A stretch of 64,000 nt of DNA from Oxynema aestuarii AP17 (lineage in GTDB: Bacteria; Cyanobacteriota; Cyanobacteriia; Cyanobacteriales; Laspinemataceae): NCBI RefSeq assembly GCF_012295525.1, contig NZ_CP051167.1, forward strand, positions 4,633,501 through 4,697,500, given 5' to 3'. Positions 16,514 to 26,700 of the stretch are shown one piece after another. The notes beneath the pieces are model-generated. The model made no database searches, was not told the origin of the DNA, and worked only from the letters and a program-made list of their open reading frames with translations. The position numbers and the translations under genes were made by a program. The stretch's first letter is position 1. Every line of letters starts with the position of its first letter.

Positions 16514-16990
16514 ATGGAAATTCAAGGCTTACTCGACCGGGCGATCGTCAGTTATACTCTGGCATTACTGCATCCCATTGCTGGTTTTTTACTTTTGATT
16601 TTAGTGGGAACTGTGGGTGTTTTGGGCTGGCGTTACCGTCGCGCCCGACTCGGTAAAAGCGGTCACGACGTTCCCGGAACGTTTCAGTTAATGCAACAAC
16701 ACCAACGTTTGGGAATGGCTTTGTTATGGATGACCTTTATCGTGTGGTGCGCTGGTATGGCGATCTCCTCTTTACTCGTTCTCAATGGTATTGTTTATGA
16801 CTATCCCCATCAGTTATTTGCAGTAGGTTTAATGTTCATTTTAGCCGTGAGTGCGTTAGTCATGTTATTATTTCGACAGCGAACTTGGGCGAGTCCGGTT
16901 CATTTAACGTTGAATGGAATTGTCGTTATTTTACTAGTCGCGCAGTTTGTTTCTGGCTGGCAGGTTTTACAACAGTTATTTTTATTTTAA
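16514..16990 (+). CDS. DUF4079-like four-helix membrane protein
   Basis: A 158-residue protein with four hydrophobic helices (about residues 14-38, 68-88, 98-118 and 128-150). His residues lie in or next to the helices (LLHPIAG, QQHQRLG, YPHQLFA, SPVHLTLNG). This resembles cytochrome b561-type haem-coordinating bundles and fits the cyanobacterial DUF4079 family. Electron transfer in a membrane is a possibility, not shown. Start at the ATG at 16514. The VOC gene follows 39 bp downstream on the same strand. Confidence 0.65.
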   Translation: MEIQGLLDRAIVSYTLALLHPIAGFLLLILVGTVGVLGWRYRRARLGKSGHDVPGTFQLMQQHQRLGMALLWMTFIVWCAGMAISSLLVLNGIVYDYPHQLFAVGLMFILAVSALVMLLFRQRTWASPVHLTLNGIVVILLVAQFVSGWQVLQQLFLF

Positions 16991-17029
16991 TTGAGTGAAA
17001 AATCAAGTTGAAAGAGAAAGGAGATAAAA

Positions 17030-17491
17030 ATGCAATCTAAAAATCTAAGCTCAAAACGGGCGATCGCGCCGGGAAGTTTACGACGAGTTCACCATATTGC
17101 TTTTAATGTTAAAGATTTACAAGCCTCCCGGCATTTTTACGGTGAAATATTAGGATTGCACGAACTCCAAGGGGAAGAAGTTCCCAGCACTTTACGGGAG
17201 TTAGTCGCATCGGGAAAAGTTAGCAATTTTATCACCCCAGATGGAACGGTTATCGATTTATTTTACGAACCGGATTTATCGCCGCCCGATCGCGATCCGA
17301 CTCGCCCTTTTACCCGGGCAAATCATTTAGCTTTTGATATCGATCCGAGTTTGTTTGATGAGGCGGTTGAGGTGTTGCGATCGCGCGACGTTCCCATCGA
17401 CCACGGCCCAGTTACTCGTCCGACGGGACGCGGAATTTACGTTTACGACCCCGATGGATTTATTGTAGAAATTCGCTGCAATGCTGTTTAG
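17030..17491 (+). CDS. VOC/glyoxalase-fold protein
   Basis: A 153-residue vicinal-oxygen-chelate superfamily protein. It has two beta-alpha-beta-beta-beta modules: the first begins RRVHHIAFNVKDLQASRHFYGEILGL, the second FTRANHLAFDIDPSLFDEAVEVL. It ends with GRGIYVYDPDGFIVEIRCN, which contains the typical metal-ligand Glu. His in VHHIAF and NHLAF are the other likely ligands. Members include glyoxalases, dioxygenases and resistance proteins. The substrate cannot be told. An AAAGGAGAT ribosome site precedes the ATG. Confidence 0.85.
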   Translation: MQSKNLSSKRAIAPGSLRRVHHIAFNVKDLQASRHFYGEILGLHELQGEEVPSTLRELVASGKVSNFITPDGTVIDLFYEPDLSPPDRDPTRPFTRANHLAFDIDPSLFDEAVEVLRSRDVPIDHGPVTRPTGRGIYVYDPDGFIVEIRCNAV

Positions 17492-17521
17492 AAATTATCG
17501 GGTAAAATTATGGAAAAATTA

Positions 17522-17542
17522 GGACACGGCATTGCCGTGTCC
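17522..17542. repeat. Palindromic repeat between convergent genes
   Basis: GGACACGGC, loop ATT, then GCCGTGTCC. It is a perfect 9-bp stem of a type dispersed in cyanobacterial genomes. It lies between the convergent VOC and Gfo/Idh genes and could stop both. Confidence 0.75.
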
Positions 17543-17571
17543 CTACGGATGAAGAGGTTTAGGATGTGGAA

Positions 17572-18699
17572 TTAGCTCAAGAAATCGTCTAACTTGGGAA
17601 CGTCAACCCAAGTTCGGCGATCGTTAGATTGATGGGTTAAATCCATCAATAATTGCGAGTAAATTCCTTCCCGTAATGAAGGGGTAAAACCTTGTCCTGC
17701 ATCAATGCTTTGTACCCAGCGATCGATCAGTCGAACTAAGGGTGCAATTCGCCCGTCATCGTAAGTTTTAGAAAACGTTAAATTTTGGGGAATTTCTATT
17801 TTTTGAAGACTCTCCCCAGCCGGGGCGCCCCAAAGTTCAAAGCCGTGAACGTAGTCCTTGAGGTTGCCGCTACCCAGAACTAAGGTGCCGCTAGACCCGT
17901 AAACTTCGACCCAGTGGCCGCGTCCGGCATAAGTTGCCGAACTCAAATTAACCTGACAGGGACTGCCGTCTGCGAGTTCGAGTGTAATGACACATGTATC
18001 GTCAGCATCCACGGGCTTTAATTGTCCGCCCGCACTCGGATCGGGGCGTTCGGGAATGCCGACAGTCAACAGTCCGGACAGGCGACGAATCGGGCCAAAT
18101 AGCCAGTCAATGTAATCGAAACAGTGGGATCCGATCGCCCCCAATGCACCGCCACCTTTCTCTTTTTGAGCATACCAGTTCCAAGGACGTTCGGAGTTGG
18201 CACGACTCGCCACTAACCAATCAATTTTAATCAGTCGAGGGGTACCGCAATATCCCTCATCAATGAGTTGTTTAAACCGTTGCCATGCGGGGACGTAACG
18301 AAACTCAAAATCCATCGCGGTTATGGAACCATTATTTTGAGCAATTTGATACAGCTCTTTGGCTTCACTGGCGTTAAGTGTAGTCGGTTTTTCTAACAGT
18401 AAATGCTTGGCTGCACTTAATACAGGTTTTGCCATTTCATAATGTAAAAAGGGTGGAGTTGAAATGCTCACTGCTTGCACTTCTGGCAAATTGACCACAT
18501 CGGCGATCGTGTCGCAGGCTTTGGCAATGCCGTGTTTTTGGGCGATCGCCGTCGCTTTATCGATATCGCGATGGTAAACGGCGACAACTTCCGTGCGCGG
18601 ATGCGCTTGAAAGGCGGGAATATGGACTTTTTGCCCGAATCCTGTCCCGACGATCGCCACGCCAATCGTTCCCGAATTCACTTTGCTTAAATCAGTCAT
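17572..18699 (-). CDS. Gfo/Idh/MocA family oxidoreductase
   Basis: A 375-residue NAD(P)-dependent dehydrogenase. The Rossmann motif is IGVAIVGTGFGQKVHIPAF at the N-terminus, and the family signature LLLEKPTTLNASEA is at about residues 95-110. The C-terminal beta-sheet domain includes GALGAIGSHCFDYIDWLFGP with the expected catalytic His. Substrates in the family are mostly sugars, inositols and amino sugars. Nothing nearby narrows this down. It is transcribed alone and convergent with the VOC gene. Confidence 0.9.
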   Translation of the reverse strand: MTDLSKVNSGTIGVAIVGTGFGQKVHIPAFQAHPRTEVVAVYHRDIDKATAIAQKHGIAKACDTIADVVNLPEVQAVSISTPPFLHYEMAKPVLSAAKHLLLEKPTTLNASEAKELYQIAQNNGSITAMDFEFRYVPAWQRFKQLIDEGYCGTPRLIKIDWLVASRANSERPWNWYAQKEKGGGALGAIGSHCFDYIDWLFGPIRRLSGLLTVGIPERPDPSAGGQLKPVDADDTCVITLELADGSPCQVNLSSATYAGRGHWVEVYGSSGTLVLGSGNLKDYVHGFELWGAPAGESLQKIEIPQNLTFSKTYDDGRIAPLVRLIDRWVQSIDAGQGFTPSLREGIYSQLLMDLTHQSNDRRTWVDVPKLDDFLS

Positions 18700-18920
18700 C
18701 AGTCAAATTTTCTCGAAAATAACGATAGATTGGAGTTGTCAAAATACTATAATAATTTGAGTTCGCTCGTAAAATCTTCTTCGATCGATTTGCATCATTT
18801 CGTGGATCGATCTAGCGAATGAGGGAGCAATGAGAAGTGATAAGTTAGAAATTCTGCGCCAATCTTGACCGCTAAAAGCCAGCAATCACCCGTCAGCAGA
18901 CCAAATCAAAAAAATGCTCT

Positions 18921-18947
18921 ATAAGGCGGGTAAAATGCCCGCCTTAT
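18921..18947 (-). terminator. Terminator of gshB
   Basis: ATAAGGCGGG, a 7-nt loop, then CCCGCCTTAT, a perfect 10-bp stem. Read in the direction of gshB it is followed by AGAGCATTTTTTT, so a T-rich tail is present. Confidence 0.85.
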
Positions 18948-18981
18948 GTGTAAAACTTTCTCTTGAAAACTAGAGAAAACT

Positions 18982-19965
18982 TTAGCCTTTTAGAGCCTGC
19001 ACTTTTTTGTCAACCCAGCGAATCGTTAACTCACCCAAACGAGTTCCATCTTCCGCAAAGCGATCGATTTCTCGCACGCCTGTGGGACTGGTGACGTTCA
19101 CTTCTGTAAGATAACCGCCAATGACATCTAAACCGACAAAATACAAGCCGTCCGATCGCAATTTCGGCGCGACTATTTCGCAGATTTCGCGATCGCGATC
19201 GGTAATCTCTGTTTTGACCACTTGTCCACCAACTGCCATATTTCCCCGGAACTCTCCCCCACTCGGAACCCGGTTAATCGCTCCGATCGCCTCGCCATCG
19301 AGCAGAATAATTCGCTTGTCTCCCTGGCGAGCTTCAGGTAAATAAGTTTGTACCATTACGGGTTCTTTCCCCTGTTTGGTACTGATCTCAATCAAAGAAT
19401 TTAAGTTAGCATCATCCGGCCTTAAAAATAAAATTCCTTCTCCGGCTTTGCCTCCTAAAGGCTTTAACACTGCCGAGCCTTTTTTAGAAACAAAATCGCG
19501 AATAACCACTTTACTTTCGCTAACAATTGTTTCAGGAATTACCGATTGAAATTGCAAGGCATACATTTTCTCATTCGCCGCTCGAATGCCTCGTGGTGCG
19601 TTAACTGTCAAAGTTTTCGCCGGATCGATCGCGTCGAGAATGTAAGTCGCATAGAGATAAGGAATGGTCACGGGGGGATCGGTTCGCATGAACACCACAT
19701 CCATTTCTTCTAAAGGTTGAAAACTGCCGGGTTTAATTTCATACCACGAATGCGGCTTGACCCATCGACCGTCTACTAACTGCACTGGATTCAAGTAAAC
19801 GCGATCGAGTAAGGCGCAAGCTTTACCTTCAATAACACTCAACAAACCCGCTTGAGTTATCCACACTTCATGTCCCATTTCTTGCGCCGCTTCCATCAAA
19901 GCGACGCTCGTATCGTGAGTAGGATCGAGTTTTTCGATGGGGTCGATAATAAAGGCAAGTTTCAC
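18982..19965 (-). CDS. gshB: Glutathione synthase
   Basis: Joins gamma-glutamylcysteine and glycine with ATP to make glutathione. The 327-residue protein shows the bacterial GshB plan: MKLAFIIDPIEKLDPTHDTS start, VVFMRTDPPVTIPYLYATYIL, NAPRGIRAANEKMYALQF, and the ATP-grasp core VLKPLGGKAGEGILFL. It ends with GLYFVGLDVIGGYLTEVNVTSPTGVREID. Length is normal. It lies 155 bp downstream of a glutaredoxin gene on the same strand, the common cyanobacterial grxC-gshB arrangement, and ends at a strong terminator. Confidence 0.96.
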   Translation of the reverse strand: MKLAFIIDPIEKLDPTHDTSVALMEAAQEMGHEVWITQAGLLSVIEGKACALLDRVYLNPVQLVDGRWVKPHSWYEIKPGSFQPLEEMDVVFMRTDPPVTIPYLYATYILDAIDPAKTLTVNAPRGIRAANEKMYALQFQSVIPETIVSESKVVIRDFVSKKGSAVLKPLGGKAGEGILFLRPDDANLNSLIEISTKQGKEPVMVQTYLPEARQGDKRIILLDGEAIGAINRVPSGGEFRGNMAVGGQVVKTEITDRDREICEIVAPKLRSDGLYFVGLDVIGGYLTEVNVTSPTGVREIDRFAEDGTRLGELTIRWVDKKVQALKG

Positions 19966-20120
19966 GCCGATTCTCCCTGTTCAGATTGAAGTTAAGATCG
20001 AGTTAGGGGATTAGTTTACCTAACTTTTATTTAAGCGTTAAATTGACGCAAAAAAGCGTAAAAAAGCGATCGCGCGTGCGGCGATCGCCGAAGACTTGAA
20101 AAAGTAGGTGAAGGCGACAA

Positions 20121-20390
20121 CTAAGCCGACTTTTCTGTCAGTAAGGGGTCGAGTTCGCCTTGAGAATCGAGCGCATAAAGGTCGTCACACCCCCCGATGT
20201 GGCGATCGTCGATGAAAATTTGCGGAACGGTACGGCGTCCGTTGGCGCGTTGGGCCATTTTGTCCCGTCCCTCCTCGTCGCCATCGAGGACGTATTCCTC
20301 GTATTCGACACCTTTCTCCTTGAGCAGCGCTTTGGCGCGCAAGCAAAACGGACAACTGCTCCAGGTGTAAATTTCTACGTTAGGATTCAT
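20121..20390 (-). CDS. grxC: Glutaredoxin 3 (dithiol, CPFC)
   Basis: An 89-residue glutathione-dependent thiol oxidoreductase. The active site WSSCPFCLRAK has Cys13 and Cys16. The GSH-binding TVPQIFIDDRHIGGCDDLYAL block carries the cis-Pro. It reduces protein disulfides or glutathione mixed disulfides using glutathione, which the next gene helps to make. Operon with gshB is likely. Confidence 0.96.
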   Translation of the reverse strand: MNPNVEIYTWSSCPFCLRAKALLKEKGVEYEEYVLDGDEEGRDKMAQRANGRRTVPQIFIDDRHIGGCDDLYALDSQGELDPLLTEKSA

Positions 20391-20679
20391 CGGGGTTCAC
20401 TCGTGTTGCAGTAACATTTCTTAACTAAATTGTAGTATAACGGGATTTGCAGTCAAGCTGCACGTCTCGCGCAGATCGTCCCGACTTCGCGGAAATCGAC
20501 CGTCAAAACTGAGGAATTGCTCTTTATTTGTTAAATTTAGAGGCGATCGCAAATGCTTAGATTTGCCAATTTAAGTTAATTTTTAAAATGGCACGATCGA
20601 ATCATTCCACTCCATCACTCGATCGCACAGCTCCCGCGTATTATCTTGTGTTAAAATCTGTTAAAAGGAATTTAATTTC
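20391..20679. other. Divergent intergenic region, no gene seen
   Basis: Separates grxC (-) from the aspartoacylase-like gene (+). It is AT-rich in the right half. A short + frame starting at 20588 overlaps the real gene out of phase and is a shadow. Confidence 0.5.
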
Positions 20680-21816
20680 GTGCTTCCTGAAATTTCAACT
20701 CTTCCTATTTTACAACTCGCTTCTGGCGATTATTTATCCCTTCAAGTTTATCATTTTCGAGGCGATCGCCCTGGAAAAAAGGCTTACTTACAATCAAACT
20801 TACACGGTTGTGAAATTTCTGGAAATGCCGTTCTTCACGAATTGATTAATTTTCTACAATCCCTCGATCGCACTCAGCTTGAAGGCGAAGTGGTTATCGT
20901 TCCGGCGTGCAATCCAATGGCTATGAATGCGCGATCGCACCATTTTTCAAGCGGTCGTTACAACCCCTACGACGGTCGAGATTGGAATCGAATTTTTTGG
21001 GATTATCACAAGGTCAGTCACGATCTCGATGAAATTGCCCGAGATTTTTGTGAATTAGAGGTCGAAACCATTCGCAAAGAATACTTAAAACTCATTCAAA
21101 CAACGTTTAACCGCCATCATGACAATCTCGATTCAGCTTCGGGCGTTCCCCTCCACAAGCGTTATCGATATTTGCTACAATCGTTATGTTTGGATGCCAA
21201 CTACGTTATTGACTGCCATAGTTCTTCAAATCGAACGATTGATTATTTTTATTGTTTCCACGATCGCGAAGAAAGTGCCAAATATTTTTTAATCGACCTT
21301 GGGATATTCCTAGAAAGTTACGACGGCTATACCTTTGATGAAGCCTTTCTAAAACCGTGGCTTGCTTTAGAAAAAGCCTTGGCAAAACAAGGCAGAAAGA
21401 TTATTTTCGACCTCGAATCCTGGACTTTAGAATTAGGGGGTGGAATGGAAGTCAATTCCCAATCGGTGGCAAAAGGCGTTCGGGGTATTAAAAACTATTT
21501 AGCAGGGAAGAAAATGTTAACGATTTCCGGTTTTCCATTGGCGGAAACTCACCAGCATCAAGTCCAGTTTTTTCACAAACATCAACTGAGAAGATATCAT
21601 GCCGTTGCTGGGGGGATTTTGCGCGATCGCCTGCCCCTCGGAACCGTTGTAAAAGCAGGCGATCGTCTCTATACCCTCTTAAGTTTTAATAAGAACGGCG
21701 AATGTCCCACTCAAGTTGCGATTGAAGCCGAACGTGATGGTATAATTTACGATCTTTCCCTCAATGAATCGGTCAATCAATCTGATTATGTTTTATCGAT
21801 TTTTGAAGATCATTAG
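20680..21816 (+). CDS. Succinylglutamate desuccinylase/aspartoacylase family amidohydrolase
   Basis: A 378-residue zinc carboxypeptidase-fold enzyme. Zinc ligands fit LHGCEISGN (His and Glu of the HxxE motif) and the third ligand in IDCHSS. NARSHH and PYDGRDWNRIFW form the substrate pocket region. The C-terminal beta domain (GTVVKAGDRLYTLL) is a lipoyl-like barrel found in this family. The start is the GTG at 20680 with AAAAGGAA upstream. Hydrolysis of an N-acyl amino acid is expected, with the exact substrate unknown. uvrC follows on the same strand 58 bp later. Confidence 0.88.
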   Translation: MLPEISTLPILQLASGDYLSLQVYHFRGDRPGKKAYLQSNLHGCEISGNAVLHELINFLQSLDRTQLEGEVVIVPACNPMAMNARSHHFSSGRYNPYDGRDWNRIFWDYHKVSHDLDEIARDFCELEVETIRKEYLKLIQTTFNRHHDNLDSASGVPLHKRYRYLLQSLCLDANYVIDCHSSSNRTIDYFYCFHDREESAKYFLIDLGIFLESYDGYTFDEAFLKPWLALEKALAKQGRKIIFDLESWTLELGGGMEVNSQSVAKGVRGIKNYLAGKKMLTISGFPLAETHQHQVQFFHKHQLRRYHAVAGGILRDRLPLGTVVKAGDRLYTLLSFNKNGECPTQVAIEAERDGIIYDLSLNESVNQSDYVLSIFEDH

Positions 21817-21874
21817 AAAAAGGCGATCGTTTTAACTCGCGATCGATGTTGTCAGTAAAGTAAGATTTTAAGAA

Positions 21875-23752
21875 ATGATGACTTCTTCACTATCAACAGT
21901 TCCCCTCATTAAAGACCCCGATCGCCTAGAAAGCAGACTCAAAGAAATCCCACCAGTTCCTGGGGTTTACTTCATGCGAGACAACAACGATCGCATTCTT
22001 TATATTGGTAAATCTAAGAAACTGCGATCGCGGGTTCGTTCTTATTTTAGAGATTCGCAACAACTGAGTCCGCGCATTGCTTTAATGGTGCAGCAAGTTT
22101 GCGAAATTGAGTTTATTGTTACGGACACTGAAGCCGAATCCCTCGCCTTAGAAGCGAATTTAATCAAACAACATCAACCGAATTTTAATGTTTTACTTAA
22201 AGATGATAAAAAATACCCATATTTATGTATTACTTGGTCGGAAGATTACCCGAGAATTTTTATTACTCGCAAGCGGAAGTTGGGCAATCGTAAAGACCGC
22301 TATTATGGCCCTTATGTCGATAGTACGGCGTTGCGCAATACTCTCCATTTAGTCAAACAGATTTTCCCGTTACGTCAGCGTCCGCAACCGCTTTTCAAAA
22401 ATCGTCCCTGTCTGAATTACGATATCGGACGCTGTCCGGGGGTCTGTCAGCAGCTTATTTCTCCAGAAGACTATCGTCAAATTGTTCAAAAAGTGGCGAT
22501 GGTTTTTCAAGGTCGAACGGAAGAGTTGGTCGGCATTTTAAGCGAACAAATGCAGCAAGCAGCAGAAGCATTGAACTTCGAGCAAGCTGCTAAATTGCGC
22601 GATCGCATCGCTGGATTAAACTCGTTAAATAGCGATCAAAAAGTGGCTTTACCCGACGATCGCATCTCCCGCGACGCGATCGCCTTGGCCAAAAATCGAC
22701 ACCATGCCTGTATTCAATTATTCCAAATTCGAGCAGGGCAATTAGTCGGGCGTCTCGGCTTCGTTACCAGTGCAGAAAATGCCGAATCGGGGGAAATTTT
22801 GCAGCGTGTTTTAGAGGAACATTACCAACATGTTGAATCGGTGGAAATTCCCACGGAAATTTTGGTGCAATCTGACTTGACCGACGGCCCTATGTTAGCA
22901 GAATGGTTGAGCGATCGCAAAGGTCGAAAAGTGGCGATCGTCACCCCGCAACGTCAAACGAAGGCAGATCTGCTCGAAATGGTCGAACGCAATGCAGAAT
23001 ACGAGTTGCAGCGTTTGCAGCGTCAGAGCGATCGCAATGCCGAAGCCTTGCAAGATTTGGCGGAATTACTCGATTTACCGGACTGGCCGCGCCGGATCGA
23101 GTGCTACGATATCTCTCACATTCAGGGTTCCGATGCAGTTGCCTCTCGGGTGGTGTTCGTCGATGGAATGCCCGCCAAGCAGCATTATCGTCGCTACAAA
23201 ATTCGGAATCCCGAGGTGCGATCCGGTCACTCTGACGACTTTGCCAGCCTTGCAGAAGTTCTCGGTCGGCGTTTTCGCCACAGTCGCGGCGATCTCGATC
23301 TCTGCATAAATGCACCGGACTGGCCCGATCTGGTGGCGATCGATGGCGGTAAAGGTCAACTCTCTACCGTCGTTGAAGTGCTAGAACAACTAGAAATTGC
23401 CGATGTATTAACAGTTGTGAGCTTAGCTAAGCAACGAGAAGAGATCTTTCGACCCGGCGAATCCGCCCCGGTTCCCAGCGATCCCGAACAGCCGGGAGTG
23501 CAGCTATTGCGGCGCGTTCGCGACGAAGCACACCGTTTTGCCGTCACGTTCCACCGCCAGCAACGGGGCGATCGAATGCGGCGATCGCGCTTGGACGAAA
23601 TCCCGGGACTCGGCTTTCAGCGACAAAAACAATTACTCGCACATTTTCACTCGATCGATTATCTTCGAGTCGCAACACCGGAACAAATCGCCGAAGTCCC
23701 CGGCATCGGTCCGCGTCTTGCCCGCCAAATTTACGAGTATTTCCATCCATGA
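21875..23752 (+). CDS. uvrC: Excinuclease ABC subunit C
   Basis: Makes the two incisions around UvrB-bound damage in nucleotide excision repair. The 625-residue protein has an N-terminal GIY-YIG nuclease ([20 protein letters not shown]), a UVR helix pair that binds UvrB ([16 protein letters not shown], about residues 228-245), and an RNase H-like C-terminal nuclease with [17 protein letters not shown] and [12 protein letters not shown]. Two helix-hairpin-helix motifs end it ([29 protein letters not shown]). Length is typical. It converges on the large helicase-like gene. Confidence 0.97.
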   Translation: MMTSSLSTVPLIKDPDRLESRLKEIPPVPGVYFMRDNNDRILYIGKSKKLRSRVRSYFRDSQQLSPRIALMVQQVCEIEFIVTDTEAESLALEANLIKQHQPNFNVLLKDDKKYPYLCITWSEDYPRIFITRKRKLGNRKDRYYGPYVDSTALRNTLHLVKQIFPLRQRPQPLFKNRPCLNYDIGRCPGVCQQLISPEDYRQIVQKVAMVFQGRTEELVGILSEQMQQAAEALNFEQAAKLRDRIAGLNSLNSDQKVALPDDRISRDAIALAKNRHHACIQLFQIRAGQLVGRLGFVTSAENAESGEILQRVLEEHYQHVESVEIPTEILVQSDLTDGPMLAEWLSDRKGRKVAIVTPQRQTKADLLEMVERNAEYELQRLQRQSDRNAEALQDLAELLDLPDWPRRIECYDISHIQGSDAVASRVVFVDGMPAKQHYRRYKIRNPEVRSGHSDDFASLAEVLGRRFRHSRGDLDLCINAPDWPDLVAIDGGKGQLSTVVEVLEQLEIADVLTVVSLAKQREEIFRPGESAPVPSDPEQPGVQLLRRVRDEAHRFAVTFHRQQRGDRMRRSRLDEIPGLGFQRQKQLLAHFHSIDYLRVATPEQIAEVPGIGPRLARQIYEYFHP

Positions 23753-23789
23753 AGCGTTATTAAAAGAGAAACAGCTTAGAATTGTTATT

Positions 23790-26700
23790 TTATTCTTTAG
23801 CCAAAATCAAGTTTAAAACATTCAATTCATGAGAACGGAGTAAATAGCGATCGGCAAACATTTTGTAGCGTATTTGTTCCAAGCTATAACTGCGGAAAAT
23901 TAAAAAGGGAAATTCTTCATATTTATAGCCAATGGGTAAGGTATTATAAACGGGATATAAACAACGAACGTAACTAGAAAGTAAGCTTCTAAATCGTCGA
24001 TGGTCTTCCAGATCTCGGGGGTAATTTTTAAAATAATCGCGTAAAGTTTCCGAACTGACAAATGCAAATAAAGGAATTGCATAATAGCGATCGCTTTCTG
24101 CACTGTTGAGTTCTAAATACTGGCTTTGCGATCGCTCGCCTTCGAGTAACTCAATGAGTTCGAGTGCGCCATCTTCGATCGCCGCTTGTAAGTTTTCTGG
24201 ATATTGCTGATTGCGTCCGATCGCGCGCATATCTTCGATTAAATCTGGGGTTGCATATTGCTTGATTTGTGTTTCTAAAGCAATCGTGTAACTTTCTTCT
24301 AATCGACGATTTGAGATGGGAACAACGAGCAAATTTCCGTTTAAATAACCCGTTTCTATATCTTTTAAATCCAGAAGGCGATCGAATCGATGACAAGCTT
24401 CCACAAACTTAGAGAAAAAAGAATTTTTTAAAGATAAATAAGTTTCTTGAAAATCTTGTTGAGAACGCTTATCTAAAACAAATTCTGCCCGATCCAGTAA
24501 CTTTTCTAAACTGGTATAAACTCTTTTAAGTTGTTGGTGACTGGGAAGGCGGCGATGTTCGTTTTTTAACTGACGGATTAAATTCGCCATGCGATCGGTA
24601 AATGTCATTCCCGACGCCGATACAGATTTACCGCCAATTGGAATAATACTGTAATCTTTTTTCCGTCCGAGGCGTCCCGCACCGACAATTCGCGTTAAAA
24701 TTGAAACTTTGAGAACTAGCAGAATATTTAAGACATTCAGTAAGCTTTCCTGACGGGAAAAAGCTTTAGATAACTTCATTTCTTCCTCGGAATAACTCTC
24801 GGAAGTTCCAGGATAGTAAATGGCGCGATCGCCTAAATAGAAAATAATTTCTTTGCTCAAATTATCGAGAGTCTTTAATTCTTCATTTTCCCAATAATTC
24901 CCGCGTGCGCGATAAATTACTTGGATGACTTCCATCAAGTTTCTTTCAATTTGAAATTGAGGAATATCTACTAAAATATGCCGTGCTTTTGGGAAGGATA
25001 AGCCACGACTCGCCGAAGAAGTCATAAAAATAACTTTTGCATCTTGCTTGTATTGTTGGATGAGCGATTTTTCTGGATCTGATAAATTTGCATGAATTTC
25101 TAAATAATCAGAACAGTATTGAAATTGTTTGCGCTGATTTTTTAATTGTTCGATCAGTTCCTGTAATCGTCGTTTGTCCTGGATATAAACTAAGATTTGC
25201 GCCGAACCCTCGCGATCGAGTAAATTACATATATCTTTAAAAATCCTTTCTTGGATACTCGAAACTAGCGCATTATTAGCATCGTATTTAAAAGGATTTT
25301 GCGAAAATTCGATGGTTTCCAAAAACACTTTATAAGTGAAATCTAAACTGGAAGCCGGATAAGAATTGGTGTTAATCGATCGCGCTTTATTTCTATGAAA
25401 ATTAAATTCTTTAACCGAAAGCGGTTCTATGTCCGATTTCGTGCGCCGAACATATATTTTATCCAGTTCTGGTGAAGAATCAGACAGGTGTTGTTCGATG
25501 ACTTGAGAATCTACAATTGAAGCATCGGCAACAATAATTTTCAGATTAAACCCGTATTCGGCTAGATTGAATTTATTAATAAACTCGCGAATTCCTTTAA
25601 AAAAACTAACTCCACTATCATCTCCTGTAATCTCATCGATCGCGATAAACAAATGTTTAATTCGTCGCGATATCGCCGCCATTTTTTCAGGAATAACTCG
25701 TTCTTCTCGACTGTTGTATGCACTAGCAAAAATGCGATCGAGATGGGTTAACGTCGAAGATTCTTCGCCAGTCATACGTAAGGACTGAATGGCAACTGTA
25801 GCAATTGTATGGTTGGAAATTTCTTGAGTAACAATTCCATTAAGAGCTTCACATAAACTCTGTAAAACTCCAGAACTTCGATTTTTTAAACTCCGAATGG
25901 TATCTTGTCGGGTTTGCTCTAACGAAGTTGGACGTTCCGACTTTTTAGAATTGGTATTTCGATCGTTGATTGGGATAAAATTGACGGTGTTTAGTGTAAA
26001 ATGATTTTGGCTTTTATTAGCGTGATAGAGAACTGTTTTGAGGCCGTTATTTTCTTTGATAATGACCGAGTTGCTAGTAATACAGAAAAGGCGATCGTCG
26101 CATAAATTTCCAGTTTTATCTTTGAATTTTTCAAGAATATCTAAATTCACTTGTTTTCGCGGACTGATATATAAAAACAAAAAGCCTTCATCAAAATGTT
26201 GCTTTAAGAAATTGGCGATCGCCGTTGTTTTGCCGATCCCAGGATTTCCCGTTAAAAATAAATAAATATCGTCGGAATTAAGAGCTTTTTCAATAAGTTG
26301 AGCGTGCGCCGATCGCAGTTGACTTCCTCGTTCAACTTGCAGGCGATCGGCAAGATCGTCGTCTACAATCCCAATGGAATTGACAAAATTATCGAGATGT
26401 TCTTGATGGACAACTTGAGAGATGCCATTGGCTGAATGATTAGACAAAATATCTAATAATTGATTGACTAAATGAGTTCCATTTTCAAAACTTTTGGCTG
26501 CATTACGCCGAACGATCTCTAATACTTGATGTCGTGTTTCTTGAATTTGAGCGTTTGATGGTTCGTTTTTATAAATATAGGCACAAGTTTTTAAAAGATC
26601 GATGTTGTCGAGAGAGATCGATAAATTACTAATCTGGCGATCGCTGTAGCCAACAACATTTAAGATAAGCGATTTTGCATCTTTTAAGCGACCAAATTGT